Assembly (NCBI RefSeq): GCF_039652615.1
Contig: NZ_JBDJAC010000008.1
Coordinates: forward strand, 173,783 to 237,782
Source of the DNA: Fulvimarina sp039652615
GTDB taxonomy: Bacteria > Pseudomonadota > Alphaproteobacteria > Rhizobiales > Rhizobiaceae
DNA length: 64,000 nt
Reading direction: 5' to 3'
The translations under genes were made by a program, and so were the position numbers. Below are positions 7,382-17,117 of this stretch, in pieces. The notes below the pieces were generated by a model, which searched no databases, was not told the origin of the DNA, and was given only the letters and a program-made list of their open reading frames with translations. Every line of letters starts with the position of its first letter. Within the stretch, counting starts at the first letter, position 1.

Positions 7382-10321
7382 TTAGGCCGTATTGCGCAAT
7401 CCCGGATTCTTGCTGATCAGGATCCTCCGCGCCTCGTCATGGTTGAGCGGCTTGGAATAGAAGAAGCTCTGGGCGTATTCGCATTTCATCTGGCGAAGGG
7501 TCGCGACATCCGCTTCCGTCTCGACGCCTTCTGCGACGATCTTCAGACCGAGATCGTGGGCCATGGTGACGATGCTTTTCAGGATCACCGGGCGCTGCGG
7601 CTGTGAGTTGTGCTTAAGGAAGGACTGGTCGATCTTCAGCGTGTCGAACGGGAACCGCATCAGATAGGCGAGCGAGGAATATCCCGTTCCGAAATCGTCG
7701 AGGGAAAGCCCGACGCCGCGCTCGACCACGCGCTCCAGAAGCTGGGCCGAGCGTTCCGGATTGTCCATCACGAGGGACTCGGTCATTTCGAGCTTCAGGG
7801 ACGCGGCCGGCAGGCGGTAGCGCTCGAGGACGGTGTCGACGTCGGCGATGAGATCCTGTGTGATCAGCTGGCGGCTCGACACGTTGACCGACATGAAGAG
7901 CCTGGTGTTGCCGGTCGCGCGATGCCAGTCGCTCAGGCGCTTGGCGGCTTCTTCCAGCGCGAACTGGCCGAGCTGGACGATGAGGCCGGAACGCTCGGCG
8001 AGAGGCACGAATTCTGCCGGCGATATCTTGCCCCGGCGCGGATGATCCCAACGCAGGAGGGCCTCGAACCCGGCGATCGTCTCGTCTTCGAGCGCGACGA
8101 TGGGCTGGAAGGCCAGCGCCAGTTCGTGGCGTTCGAACGCACGGCGAAGATCCGTTTCGAGGGCGAGGCGATTGGAGCCGATCGCCTTGTAGGCCGGGCG
8201 GAATGGCTCGATCCGGTCGCCGCCCAGACGCTTGGCCTGATGCATCGCAAGATCGGCTTCGGTGAGCGCATCGGGCGGCGTCTGATCGGAAGACCAGCCG
8301 GTGAGGCCGATCGAGCCGGTAAGAACGATGTCGCGCTCGGCAAAGGCGATGGGTGCGCGGATCGCCTCGCGCATGCGCTCCGCGAAGCTTGCGACCGCGT
8401 CGGAACTGGTTTCGGACACGAGAATCGCGCCGAACTGATCGCCGGAGAGCCGGGCGAGCGTATCCTGGGCCTTCAGCGTGCGTTTCAGGCGGCGACCGAT
8501 CGTGAGCAGGATCGTATCGCCGGTGGCGAGGCCGTAGTCGTCATTGACCTGTTTGAAGCGGTCGATGTCGATGACGAAGACCGTCGGCGAGATTTCATCG
8601 CTATGGGCCGCAAGCGTGTTGATCGCCTCCAGCCGGTCCATGAAGACCTCGCGATTGGGAAGACCCGTCAGCTGATCGACAAGCGCATCCTGAAGAAGAC
8701 GATCCTCGGCCTTCTTGGCGGAGGTGATGTCTTTCAGCGTGCCGACGCATCGCATCACCTCGCCATCGGTGCCGAGCATGGGGCGCGCGCGCAAGGCCAG
8801 CCAATGATAGTGGCCGTCGCCGTCCCGGACACGGAAATCCTGGTGCATGCGGCCGCGCCGATGTTCGAGGATCGTGTCGAGGGTCAGCTTGAAGCGATCG
8901 CGGTCGTCCGGGTGCAGTATGGGAAGCCAGTTGCGCGCCGGGCCGTTCATCTTGTCGACGGGGAGGGCGCAGAGGATGTCGCTGTCGGAGTCGATGAAGA
9001 TGCGGTCGCGGTTCACATCCCAGTCGAAGACGGCGTCTCCCGAGCCGGCAAGGGCGAGCGACCGGCGTTCGAGATCGGAAACGAGCCCCTGCGCGAGGGT
9101 GCCGCCCGCAAAGCCGTGCTGCATCACCGTGAAGCCGATGAGGAGTACGATCAGAACGAGACTGCCGCCGAGGGCAGGCTGGATGATGTCGTTCGAGATC
9201 CGCCCCGTGACGGTCATCCACGCGGCCCAGATCCAGACGATCAGCAGAAGCCATGTCGGCAGCAGCATGACGGCGCGGTCGAAGCGCTGGATGCTGAGTG
9301 TAACGATCGCCACGAGCCCGAGAGCGGCGGTGACCGCGAGGCTCACGCGGGTGATGCCGGCGGCGGCGACGGGATCGACCAGCGTATAGGCGCCGAGGGC
9401 ACCGACGGCGGCAAGCACCAGTCCCGAAACGATCGTCAGATAGCCGTGCCAGCGGTTGAGACTGAGATAGGCGAACAGGAAGAGGATCAGCGTGAAGAGA
9501 AACGCGACCTCGACGCCTGCGCGCCAGATCGGCTCCTGCCCCGGCGCAAACGGCATCAGCTTTTCCCAGAACTGGAAGTCGATGCAGATATAGGCAAGCA
9601 CCGACCAGGAGAGTGCCGCGGCGGCGGGAAACATCGCCGATCCCTTGACGACGAAAAGGATCGTCAGGAACACCGCCAAAAGGCCGGCGATGCCGAGAAC
9701 GATGCCGCGATAGAGCGTGAAGGCGTTGACGTTCTCGCGGTAGGTTGCGGGCTCCCACAGGCGGACATCCGGCAGGCGCTCGGCGGTGAGTTCGGCGACG
9801 AAGGTGACGATGGCGCCGGGATCGAGCGTGACGAGGAATTCGTCCGCCTCGCTGGAGACCTGCCGTTCCAGCGCAAAGCCCTGACTGGGCGTGATCGCCG
9901 CAATGCGCTCGGATCCAAGATCGGGGTCGAGCACGCCGGAGCCGGCCAGCTTGAAATGGGGGGCGACGATGAGCCGGTCGATCTGCTCGTCGCTTTCGTT
10001 CGTGAGGGCGAAAACCGCCCAGTCGCCATTGGCTTCAGGCGTGGTCGCATCGATTTCGATACGCCGGACGATGCCTTCGGGGCCGGGAACGGCGGAGACC
10101 TGAAAACTGCGCCCGGCATTGCGATAGACTTCCATCGCTGGGCGAAGATCGATGACACTTTCGTTGGGCGAGACGGCGACGACATCGAGCGCACGGGCCG
10201 GCTGGGTGAGGGCCGTGAGGCTTGCGAGCGCTGCGATCAGGATGAGGCAGGCGCCAAACACCGCGCGAAGCCTGGCGACGGCCCACGGCAAAAGCCGCCG
10301 CCGGTTCTCGCCGTCGGTCAT
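7382..10321 (-). CDS. Membrane PAS-GGDEF-EAL protein, probable c-di-GMP phosphodiesterase
   Basis: A 979-residue signalling protein. In order it has an N-terminal membrane segment and periplasmic sensor domain (to about 200), seven hydrophobic helices (about 205-400) in a 7TMR-DISM-like layout, a PAS/PAC domain (about 415-540), a GGDEF domain and a C-terminal EAL domain. The GGDEF active site reads SGDQF, so cyclase activity is probably lost. The EAL domain keeps EALLRW, SVNVSSRQL, EMTES, DDFGTGYSS, LKIDQSFL and AEGVET, so c-di-GMP hydrolysis is likely. The start ATG at 10321 (MTDGENRRRL) was taken over an upstream in-frame start because the membrane segment follows directly. Confidence 0.9.
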   Translation of the reverse strand: MTDGENRRRLLPWAVARLRAVFGACLILIAALASLTALTQPARALDVVAVSPNESVIDLRPAMEVYRNAGRSFQVSAVPGPEGIVRRIEIDATTPEANGDWAVFALTNESDEQIDRLIVAPHFKLAGSGVLDPDLGSERIAAITPSQGFALERQVSSEADEFLVTLDPGAIVTFVAELTAERLPDVRLWEPATYRENVNAFTLYRGIVLGIAGLLAVFLTILFVVKGSAMFPAAAALSWSVLAYICIDFQFWEKLMPFAPGQEPIWRAGVEVAFLFTLILFLFAYLSLNRWHGYLTIVSGLVLAAVGALGAYTLVDPVAAAGITRVSLAVTAALGLVAIVTLSIQRFDRAVMLLPTWLLLIVWIWAAWMTVTGRISNDIIQPALGGSLVLIVLLIGFTVMQHGFAGGTLAQGLVSDLERRSLALAGSGDAVFDWDVNRDRIFIDSDSDILCALPVDKMNGPARNWLPILHPDDRDRFKLTLDTILEHRRGRMHQDFRVRDGDGHYHWLALRARPMLGTDGEVMRCVGTLKDITSAKKAEDRLLQDALVDQLTGLPNREVFMDRLEAINTLAAHSDEISPTVFVIDIDRFKQVNDDYGLATGDTILLTIGRRLKRTLKAQDTLARLSGDQFGAILVSETSSDAVASFAERMREAIRAPIAFAERDIVLTGSIGLTGWSSDQTPPDALTEADLAMHQAKRLGGDRIEPFRPAYKAIGSNRLALETDLRRAFERHELALAFQPIVALEDETIAGFEALLRWDHPRRGKISPAEFVPLAERSGLIVQLGQFALEEAAKRLSDWHRATGNTRLFMSVNVSSRQLITQDLIADVDTVLERYRLPAASLKLEMTESLVMDNPERSAQLLERVVERGVGLSLDDFGTGYSSLAYLMRFPFDTLKIDQSFLKHNSQPQRPVILKSIVTMAHDLGLKIVAEGVETEADVATLRQMKCEYAQSFFYSKPLNHDEARRILISKNPGLRNTA

Positions 10322-10377
10322 GAATGGGCTCCGTGAAAGCGACACGACGTACTCTGTACTCCCAAATCGTGTGTGCG

Positions 10378-10980
10378 TTATCCGTCCATTGCGCCCGATC
10401 GCGGCCATTCTTCGGCAAGCAGCGAATAGAGACAGTGGTCTTCCCATTCTCCGGCGATTCTCAGATAACGCCGTAGCTGACCTTCATAGCTGAAGCCACA
10501 CCGCGTCAAGAGACCAATGGAGCGCTGGTTGGTCGGCAGGCAGGCGGCTTCGATCCGGTGAAGGTTTTCCACGGTAAAGGCAAACCGGACGACCTCCCCC
10601 ACGGCTTCGCGCATCACGCCTTGCCCGGCATACCGCTCGCCCATCCAGTATCCGAGCGTTGCGGCCTGGGCGACGCCCCTGCGGATATGGCCGAGGGTCA
10701 GTCCGCCCATCAGGTGTTTTTCATCCCCGTCGAAGACGAAGAAGGTAAAACTGTTATGGGAATGGGCTTCGCCATAATAGCGCCTGAGCCTTGCGCGGAA
10801 CGCCTGGACGGATAGCTCGTCGCGGCTCCATTCCGGCTCCCATGGCCTCAGGAAAGAGGCGCTTTCTCCGCGAAGCGCAGCCCAAGCGCCGTAGTCGCTA
10901 CGCTTGGGGAGCCGCAAAATCACCCGCTCGCCTCTCAAGACCGGGCTCTGCGGTCTCAAGATGGCATCTAGGAGGTGCAT
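10378..10980 (-). CDS. GNAT acetyltransferase, RimJ-like
   Basis: A 200-residue GNAT-fold protein. ERVILRLPKRSDYGAWAALR is the RimJ/RimL-type N-terminus, and GYWMGERYAGQGVMREAVG carries the acetyl-CoA-binding loop. The C-terminal HRIEAACLPTNQRSIGLLTRCGF is the conserved NERSIRLLEKLGF equivalent. Such enzymes acetylate protein N-termini (RimJ acts on ribosomal protein S5), but small-molecule substrates are also possible. It is ten bases downstream of the M16 peptidase gene and probably belongs to a thrC-M16-rimJ operon. Confidence 0.88.
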   Translation of the reverse strand: MHLLDAILRPQSPVLRGERVILRLPKRSDYGAWAALRGESASFLRPWEPEWSRDELSVQAFRARLRRYYGEAHSHNSFTFFVFDGDEKHLMGGLTLGHIRRGVAQAATLGYWMGERYAGQGVMREAVGEVVRFAFTVENLHRIEAACLPTNQRSIGLLTRCGFSYEGQLRRYLRIAGEWEDHCLYSLLAEEWPRSGAMDG

Positions 10981-10989
10981 CGGCCCGCG

Positions 10990-12300
10990 TCAGGCCATGC
11001 CTGCGACGCCTTGATGCCGGGCCGAGCCCGTCTTCAGCGGCATAGCAAGGGATTCGGCGGTGGCAAGATGGTCGAGCTTGCCGATGGCGGCGATGGTCGG
11101 CTGACCGTCGAGGAAGAGACGGCCGGCGAGATCCCGCAAGCGCCCAGCGTCGATTGCCGCGAGCCGGTCGAACAGTTCCTCGGTCGAGATGATCGCGCCG
11201 TTGAACATCAGCTGGCGTGCCATCTGCCCGGCCCTGACGGCGGGGCTTTCCTGACCCATCATCAGGCTGGAACGCATCTGCGCCCGCGCCCGGTCCACCT
11301 CGACCGCAGTGATGGTCTCGCTCGCCTTGCCGAGTTCCTCGACGATCGTTTCCGCCAGTTCCTGCAGCTCGTTTTCACCCGTTGCGGCATGGATGCCGAA
11401 GAGGCCGGAGTCGGAAAAGCTCCAGTGAAAGGCGTAGATCGAATAGCACAGACCCCGCCGCTCGCGGATCTCCTGGAACAGCCGGGACGACATGCCGCCA
11501 CCGAGTACCATGGAGAGGACCTGCGAGGCGTAGAAATCGCGCTTGTAATAGGGCCGTCCCTCGAACCCGATCAGCAGTTGCGCATCGGCGAGATCGCGGC
11601 TTTCGCGGTATTCGCCGCCGGTATAGCGCGCCGGGCTGCGTTCGCCGCTCGCCGGCTCGAGGATCAGGCTCTTACGGTGTTCGAAGAGACCGGAGACCTG
11701 GGAGACGATCGCATCGTGATCGACGGCGCCCGCGGCCGAGACGACCAGCCGGTCGGGGCCGTATTGGCGGTCGAGATAGGCCCTCAGGTCGTCGGGCGAG
11801 AAACTGCGGACGCTGTCGCGTGTCCCGAGAATCGGGCGACCGACGATCTGGCCTGTGAAGGCGGTTTCCTGAAAATGGTCGAAGACGATGTCGTCGGGCG
11901 TATCCTCGGCGGCGCCGATCTCCTGCAGGATCACATGCTGTTCGCGTTCGAGTTCGTCGGGATCGAAGCGTGAGTTCAGGAGGATGTCGGACAGGATGTC
12001 GAGCGCGAGCGGAACATCGTCCTTGAGGACGCGGGCATAGTAGGACGTCGATTCGACGCTCGTCCCGGCGTTCAGCTCGCCGCCGACATTCTCGATCTCT
12101 TCGGCGATGTCGCGGGCGCTGCGTCGTGCCGTGCCCTTGAAGGCCATATGTTCGAGGAGATGGGCGATGCCGTGCTCGCCCACATTCTCGTCGCGGGCAC
12201 CGGTTTTCACCCAGAAGCCGAGCGCGGCGCTTTCCAGATTGTCCATCTTGTCGGTGACGACGGTGAGGCCATTGTCGAGCCGCGTGATTTTCTGGGTCAT
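10990..12300 (-). CDS. M16 family zinc peptidase (mitochondrial processing peptidase-like)
   Basis: A 436-residue M16B peptidase. The inverted zinc motif HxxEH is seen at H47-H51 (IAHLLEHMAFKGT), with the downstream glutamate region ENVGGELNAGTS. The C-terminal half has the family's YGGGMSSRLFQEIRERRGLCYS-like stretch, seen here as GGGMSSRLFQEIRERRGL. The close resemblance to the catalytic mitochondrial processing peptidase subunit is typical of alphaproteobacteria. The cellular substrate is unknown. The ATG overlaps the thrC stop by four bases, a conserved pairing in rhizobia. Confidence 0.93.
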   Translation of the reverse strand: MTQKITRLDNGLTVVTDKMDNLESAALGFWVKTGARDENVGEHGIAHLLEHMAFKGTARRSARDIAEEIENVGGELNAGTSVESTSYYARVLKDDVPLALDILSDILLNSRFDPDELEREQHVILQEIGAAEDTPDDIVFDHFQETAFTGQIVGRPILGTRDSVRSFSPDDLRAYLDRQYGPDRLVVSAAGAVDHDAIVSQVSGLFEHRKSLILEPASGERSPARYTGGEYRESRDLADAQLLIGFEGRPYYKRDFYASQVLSMVLGGGMSSRLFQEIRERRGLCYSIYAFHWSFSDSGLFGIHAATGENELQELAETIVEELGKASETITAVEVDRARAQMRSSLMMGQESPAVRAGQMARQLMFNGAIISTEELFDRLAAIDAGRLRDLAGRLFLDGQPTIAAIGKLDHLATAESLAMPLKTGSARHQGVAGMA

Positions 12301-13706
12301 GCGACCTCCGCGCCGTTGCCGGCGCGCGAACGCTGGCGGATGAAATCTTGAAGCTCGCTCAAGTCATTGGCGATCGTGTCGAATCGCTCGCGCTTCTGCA
12401 TCAGGCCGGCGTGGCTGGGCGGCAGTTCCGGCGTTCTGCCGCACGCTTTTTCCACGGCGTCGGGAAATTTCGCGGGATGGGCCGTCGAAAGGGTCACCAT
12501 CGGCGCTTCGCTCAGGAAATCGTCCGCGACATTGACGGCGACCGCCGTGTGCGGATCGAGCAGATAGGCCTGATGGGTCAGAACGGCCTTGATGGTGCTC
12601 GCGGTTTCCGTCTCGCCGGTCCGTCCTGCGTTGAATTCGTCGCGGATTTTCTCTGCAACGGCATCCGGCAGCGTGAAGGCTCCGGACTGGGTCAGCTGCT
12701 GCATGAGCCTGCGCACGAGATCGGCGTCGCGTCCGCCCGCCTCGAAGATCAGTCGTTCGAAATTCGAGGAGACCTGAATGTCCATCGAAGGGGACATGGT
12801 CGCTTCGACGCCATCGGTCTCGTAGCGGCCTGTCTTCAGTGTGCGGTCGAGGATGTCGTTTGCATTGGTTGCAACGATCAGCCGGTCGATCGGCAGCCCC
12901 ATGCGTTTGGCCGCGAATCCGGCGAAGATATCGCCGAAATTTCCGGTCGGCACCGTGAAGGAGACAGACCGATCGGGAGCGCCGAGGGAGGCTGCTGCGG
13001 TGAAATAATAGACGATCTGGGCCATGATCCGGCCCCAGTTGATCGAGTTGACGCCCGAGAGCCCGACCTCCTGACGGAAGCGCTGGTCGTTGAACATCGC
13101 CTTCACGAGAGCCTGGCAATCGTCGAAGGTTCCGTCGACGGAAACGGCGTGAACGTTCTCCGCCCCGCTCGTCGTCATCTGGCGCTGCTGGACGGGCGAG
13201 ACCCGGCTGTCGGGGAACAGGATGAAGATATCGGCACGCTCGCTGCCCGCGAAAGCCGCGATCGCGGCACCGCCCGTATCGCCGGACGTCGCGCCGACGA
13301 TGGTCGCGCGCTGGTTTCGCTCAGTGAGGACATGATCCATCAGCCGCGAGATCAGCTGCATGGCGACGTCCTTGAAGGCCAGCGTCGGCCCATGGAAAAG
13401 TTCGAGAAGGAAGTGATTTGCGCCAATCTGCACGAGCGGGGCGACCGCCGGATGGGGGAAGGTCGCATAGGCATCGTCGATCATGCGCTTCAGATCGTCC
13501 GGTGCGATATCTTTCCCCACAAACGGCGCGATCACCTCATAGGCGACTTCGCTATACGGCCTGCCGCGGAAGGAGCGGATCGTCTCCTGCGTCAGCTGCG
13601 GCCATGCGTTCGGGACATAAAGTCCGCCATCGCTGGCGAGCCCCGCCAGTAGCGTATCGGCAAATCCGAGGCGGGGTGCCTCTCCCCGTGTGCTTACGTA
13701 ATCCAC
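12297..13706 (-). CDS. thrC: Threonine synthase
   Basis: A 469-residue PLP enzyme that converts O-phosphohomoserine to threonine. The PLP lysine lies in HGPTLAFKDVAMQL (about K112), and GATSGDTGGAAIAAF is the phosphate-binding loop. The GTG at 13706 gives a VDYVSTRGEAP start that matches the family's MxYVSTRG N-terminus and has GGGAGA just upstream. A TTG four codons earlier is possible. It is followed by the M16 peptidase gene with a four-base overlap. With thrB it covers the last two steps of threonine synthesis, although the two genes are unlinked in transcription. Confidence 0.95.
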   Translation of the reverse strand: MDYVSTRGEAPRLGFADTLLAGLASDGGLYVPNAWPQLTQETIRSFRGRPYSEVAYEVIAPFVGKDIAPDDLKRMIDDAYATFPHPAVAPLVQIGANHFLLELFHGPTLAFKDVAMQLISRLMDHVLTERNQRATIVGATSGDTGGAAIAAFAGSERADIFILFPDSRVSPVQQRQMTTSGAENVHAVSVDGTFDDCQALVKAMFNDQRFRQEVGLSGVNSINWGRIMAQIVYYFTAAASLGAPDRSVSFTVPTGNFGDIFAGFAAKRMGLPIDRLIVATNANDILDRTLKTGRYETDGVEATMSPSMDIQVSSNFERLIFEAGGRDADLVRRLMQQLTQSGAFTLPDAVAEKIRDEFNAGRTGETETASTIKAVLTHQAYLLDPHTAVAVNVADDFLSEAPMVTLSTAHPAKFPDAVEKACGRTPELPPSHAGLMQKRERFDTIANDLSELQDFIRQRSRAGNGAEVA

Positions 13707-13876
13707 ATCGTCTCCCAATGCCGGCGTCTTGCGGGTGGCTTCTTTGAGGCGCCGTCTGCCTTGGCTTTGTCATCTTGCGGCGTAAAAGCCTTGATTCTCT
13801 CATATTGCTGACGCGTCGCGTCCGGCATAAGGGCCTGATATAGACCCTCGTCCAAGGGAAAGGGAAGAACCGATCG

Positions 13877-14455
13877 ATGATTCAGAGTAAGCTGCGCCTC
13901 ACTCTCCGTCGCTCCCATCTGTCGCTTGCCGCAGTCTTGACGAGCGCAATGCTGACGGCTTGCTCTTCGGTGGGGACCGGTGCCGGGCTGGAGGAAACGG
14001 CTGCGAGCGCCGCCCCGCCGCCGGTGCCGAACAGTCAGCAGGCGGGATTCAGCGCACTGGGAACCGCCGCGTCCTATTGTCCGGCCGTGGAGGTTCGTCA
14101 GGGCACGGGCGTTCTCGACAAGGATCAGGGCAGCGAGCTTGCCTACAGCGCCAACATCATCGGCGCGCAGAGCACCTGTCGGATCGTCGATGGCCAGCTT
14201 CGCATGAAGGTTGATGTCGGCGGCCGGATCGCGCCGGGACCTGCTGCGCCCGGCGCCGTGCAGCTTCCATTGCGCATCGCCGTCCTTCGCGGCGACGATG
14301 TGATCTATTCCGAACTCGGCCGGGTTCCGACGACGGCGACCGCTGGCGGTGACGCACAGAACTTCACCTACACCGACGACCGGATCATCTTCGCCGAACC
14401 CAAGGAACAGAACATCAAGGTGTTCACCGGTTTCGACGAAGGTCCACCGTCTTAA
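13877..14455 (+). CDS. Predicted lipoprotein of unknown function
   Basis: A 192-residue protein with a lipoprotein signal: hydrophobic SLAAVLTSAM followed by the lipobox LTAC. The mature part has a Pro/Ala-rich linker and a beta-rich domain (CPAVEVRQGTGVLDK and later FTYTDDRIIF). Similar small lipoproteins are widespread in Hyphomicrobiales; I do not know a function. AGGGAAGAA lies upstream of the ATG. It is divergent from thrC and followed by a clear intrinsic terminator at 14562. Confidence 0.75.
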   Translation: MIQSKLRLTLRRSHLSLAAVLTSAMLTACSSVGTGAGLEETAASAAPPPVPNSQQAGFSALGTAASYCPAVEVRQGTGVLDKDQGSELAYSANIIGAQSTCRIVDGQLRMKVDVGGRIAPGPAAPGAVQLPLRIAVLRGDDVIYSELGRVPTTATAGGDAQNFTYTDDRIIFAEPKEQNIKVFTGFDEGPPS

Positions 14456-14561
14456 ACTCAGGCCAAGGATGAGCGGGATATTCTTTTACGGCCGCATCCT
14501 TCGCAGCGGTGAGGCGCGCGGCGGCCGACTTCGTCGGATGCCATCGCGCACCAAAATGACC

Positions 14562-14594
14562 GCGCCCGGATCGCTCCGGGCGCTTCTTGTTTTC
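14562..14594 (+). terminator. Intrinsic terminator after the lipoprotein gene
   Basis: GCGCCCGGA (14562-14570) pairs perfectly with TCCGGGCGC (14575-14583) around a TCGC tetraloop and is followed by TTCTTGTTTT. This is a good Rho-independent terminator for the plus-strand lipoprotein gene. It also lies just beyond the convergent FNT gene, on whose transcript it lacks a U-run. Confidence 0.75.
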
Positions 14595-14610
14595 AAGGAG
14601 AGGCCCGCCC

Positions 14611-15567
14611 TCAGTTTCCTTTTTCGTCGAGCTCGTCTGCGACCTGACCATAGCTGATCAGCGCGAAGAGGGCCGAGCCGCCGAGGATGTTTCCGATCAG
14701 CGCCGGCAGGTGGAAGTTGATCAGCGTGTCGAAGAAACCCCGTTCGCCGATGAAGACGAGCGTCAAGGCCTCGACCGATCCCGCCACCACGTGGGCCAGG
14801 TGGAAGAGCGCGATCAGCGAGGTCAAAAGCGCGATCACGATGAACCCTGAGCCCTTGGCCGACGGCATGAGCCAGACGACGGTGGCCATCAGCCAGCCTG
14901 CCGCGATGCCACGGAGCAAGAGGTGATGGAACGAGCCCGTGGTTGCTTCCCGCGATATTTCGATAGCGGCTTCGACGATGTGCGGCGCGTTCAGGATATC
15001 GACCGCGATGCCGAGCGCAAAGACCGCCGTCCCGACCATGTTGGCGAGAAGGACGATGGCCCAGAGCCGTGCGACGGCGAAAAAGCCGCGCGGGGTCGGC
15101 CGCGCGAGCAACGGTAGAACAGCCGTCAGCGTGATTTCCGTGAAAAGCTGCTGTCGCCCGAGGATGACGATGAGAAAGCCCACCGAATAGCCGATGCTGT
15201 CGAGAAGCGGGGTCCACTCCGCATCCGGCAGATAGGAACGCATCGCGGCCCTGGTATAAACCGAAAAGCCGATCGCGAGACCTGCCGCGAGACCGGACCA
15301 CCAGAGCGAACGATAGGGCCGGGTGAGCTCGTCTTCGCCCTCCTGCCGCACAATCTCGTAAACCGCCAGCGGGCGCAGCTTCATGCGGTGGTCGACTTCC
15401 TCGAGTTCGCCCTGGGTCAGCGACGATCCCTCGTTTTCCAGTCGGTGTTCTGTCACCTCGCTGGCATGGCGTTGACCGCCTTTGGCGAACTTCTGGATAG
15501 CTTCCTTGTTGAGGTCCTGGTCCTCGCTGAGGGGTGTCGCGCGGTCTTCGGTCTTCTTGTCGGTCAT
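14611..15567 (-). CDS. Formate/nitrite transporter (FNT) family channel, YfdC-like
   Basis: A 318-residue inner-membrane protein. A hydrophilic N-terminal region of about 95 residues, rich in charged residues, precedes six hydrophobic helices. LWWSGLAAGLAIGFSVYTRAAM, GRQQLFTEITLTAVLP and the later helix ending in NMVGTAVFALGI match the FNT fold, and the long N-terminal tail is characteristic of the YfdC subgroup. FNT channels pass small monovalent anions such as formate, nitrite or hydrosulfide; the substrate here is not known. The gene is monocistronic as far as can be seen. Confidence 0.85.
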   Translation of the reverse strand: MTDKKTEDRATPLSEDQDLNKEAIQKFAKGGQRHASEVTEHRLENEGSSLTQGELEEVDHRMKLRPLAVYEIVRQEGEDELTRPYRSLWWSGLAAGLAIGFSVYTRAAMRSYLPDAEWTPLLDSIGYSVGFLIVILGRQQLFTEITLTAVLPLLARPTPRGFFAVARLWAIVLLANMVGTAVFALGIAVDILNAPHIVEAAIEISREATTGSFHHLLLRGIAAGWLMATVVWLMPSAKGSGFIVIALLTSLIALFHLAHVVAGSVEALTLVFIGERGFFDTLINFHLPALIGNILGGSALFALISYGQVADELDEKGN

Positions 15568-15789
15568 TCACTCGCCATTTTCGCGGAAGAGGGTTCGAAA
15601 CGATGCGCCGCTCGAATTACCCGGCCTGGTTAGCAGCATACAGTTAGTCCTTCATGCGTGATCTTCTAATCCTCGTGACGCATGGCCGCTATGAACGGCA
15701 GCCACCATCTTGCCGTTCGTGCCGGGGCAAGTTCGCAAGAGTAAATGATTGTCTCAGATTTTGCCTCAGCTTGAGGATATGACGGTTTC

Positions 15790-17016
15790 ATGCGCTTCCT
15801 GCTGATATTTTTCGCGACGTTATTCCTGGCTTTGGGTTCGGCAGGGGCCGCGCCTTCGTTGAAGGCGGGCTTCCGCTCGTTTCTGGAAGAGGAGATCTGG
15901 CCCGAGGCAAAGGTGAGCGGTGTTTCGCGCGCGGTCTTCGACCGGGCGTTTCAGGGCGTGTCGCCCAACACCAAGCTGCCCGATCTGCAGCTGCCCGGCT
16001 CCAGCAAAACGGTCGCCGAGATCAACTTCCAGGCCGAGTTCAAGGATGGCTCGTCCTATCTGTCCGAGCGCGCGCTCGCATCAACGGTCCGAACGGGCCG
16101 GGAGCTGCTTGCCCGGCACGCCGATATCCTGTCGCGGATCGAGGAGCGCTACGGCGTTCCAGCGCCGATCATCGTCGCGATCTGGGGGCGCGAGTCCGCC
16201 TTCGGAAACGCTTCGATCCCGCACGACGTCTTCGAAGTGCTCGGCACCAAGGCTTGGCTCTCCCGGCGCAAGGACATGTTTCGCGGGGAGCTTCTGGCCG
16301 CGCTTCAGATCGCGGAAAACGGCGACAGGCCCGTCGATGCCATGCGTTCGTCCTGGGCGGGCGCGCTCGGGCAGCCGCAATTCATGCCGTCGAAATATCT
16401 GGACTATGCCGTGGATTTCGATGGTGACGGCAAGCGCGACATCTGGAATTCCGTGCCCGACACACTGGCCTCGATCGCGAATTATCTGAAGGAACACGGC
16501 TGGAAGAGCGGGCGTGACTGGGGTTTCGAGGCCGATATTCCGATCGCTGTGTCCTGCACAACGGAAGGGCCGGACCAGGGACGACCAATCTCGGCTTATG
16601 TAAGGGACGGCGTTGCGCGCGTTTCCGGCCGTCCCTTTCCGGACCGCGAGATCGACGAGACGGGCCATGTGATGATGCCGGCAGGGCGGATGGGGCCGAT
16701 GTTCGTCGCGACCGGGAACTTTTATGTGATCAAGACCTACAACAATTCGGACCTTTATGCGCTTTTCGTCGGTCATGCGGCCGATCGGATGATGGGCTCC
16801 GGCGCGTTCTCCGCAGGCTGGAAGGCATCGGACAGACTGACGCGCGGCGATGTCGCAAAGCTGCAGGAAAGGCTTGTCGCCAAAGGATTCGATGTCGGCG
16901 GTGTCGATGGTCTCGCCGGATTCAAGACGCGCAGATCGATCGGCGCCGTCGAGCGCGAGCTCGGTTTGCCCGAGACGTGCTGGCCTTCCCGCAGGCTTGT
17001 CGATTCCCTTCGATAG
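15790..17016 (+). CDS. Lytic murein transglycosylase, MltB family, with peptidoglycan-binding domain
   Basis: A 408-residue secreted protein with a signal peptide (residues 1-21). It has an MltB/SLT_2 catalytic domain with E135 in the IWGRESAFGN motif and FMPSKYLDYAVDFDGDGKRDIW farther on. A PG_binding_1 domain occupies about 345-405 (DVAKLQERLVAKGFDVGGVDG). MltB-type enzymes cleave the glycan strands to 1,6-anhydro-muropeptides in the periplasm. No lipobox is seen, so it is probably soluble. The domain order is standard for alphaproteobacteria. Confidence 0.93.
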   Translation: MRFLLIFFATLFLALGSAGAAPSLKAGFRSFLEEEIWPEAKVSGVSRAVFDRAFQGVSPNTKLPDLQLPGSSKTVAEINFQAEFKDGSSYLSERALASTVRTGRELLARHADILSRIEERYGVPAPIIVAIWGRESAFGNASIPHDVFEVLGTKAWLSRRKDMFRGELLAALQIAENGDRPVDAMRSSWAGALGQPQFMPSKYLDYAVDFDGDGKRDIWNSVPDTLASIANYLKEHGWKSGRDWGFEADIPIAVSCTTEGPDQGRPISAYVRDGVARVSGRPFPDREIDETGHVMMPAGRMGPMFVATGNFYVIKTYNNSDLYALFVGHAADRMMGSGAFSAGWKASDRLTRGDVAKLQERLVAKGFDVGGVDGLAGFKTRRSIGAVERELGLPETCWPSRRLVDSLR

Positions 17017-17117
17017 ATATGAAAAGTTTACCCGTCCGGCCGCCGCAAACGGGATTGTAATATTTTCGCCACATCTTCTCTTATGTATGGTGAACGTGTG
17101 CTGGGGAGCGCGCGAAC

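Noticed and set aside
7610..10336. A 908-codon open frame on the plus strand
   Set aside because: It is antisense to the PAS-GGDEF-EAL gene, its translation is low-complexity (Arg/Glu/Asp/Gly-rich) and it has no domain. Long antisense frames are expected with GC-rich codon use.
12348..13652. A 434-codon plus-strand frame
   Set aside because: It mirrors thrC; its composition is that of a shadow frame.
13694..13918. A 74-codon minus-strand frame upstream of thrC
   Set aside because: Its C-terminal part looks vaguely protein-like, but it covers the thrC start and the lipoprotein 5' end, has no clear ribosome binding site, and I know no homologue.
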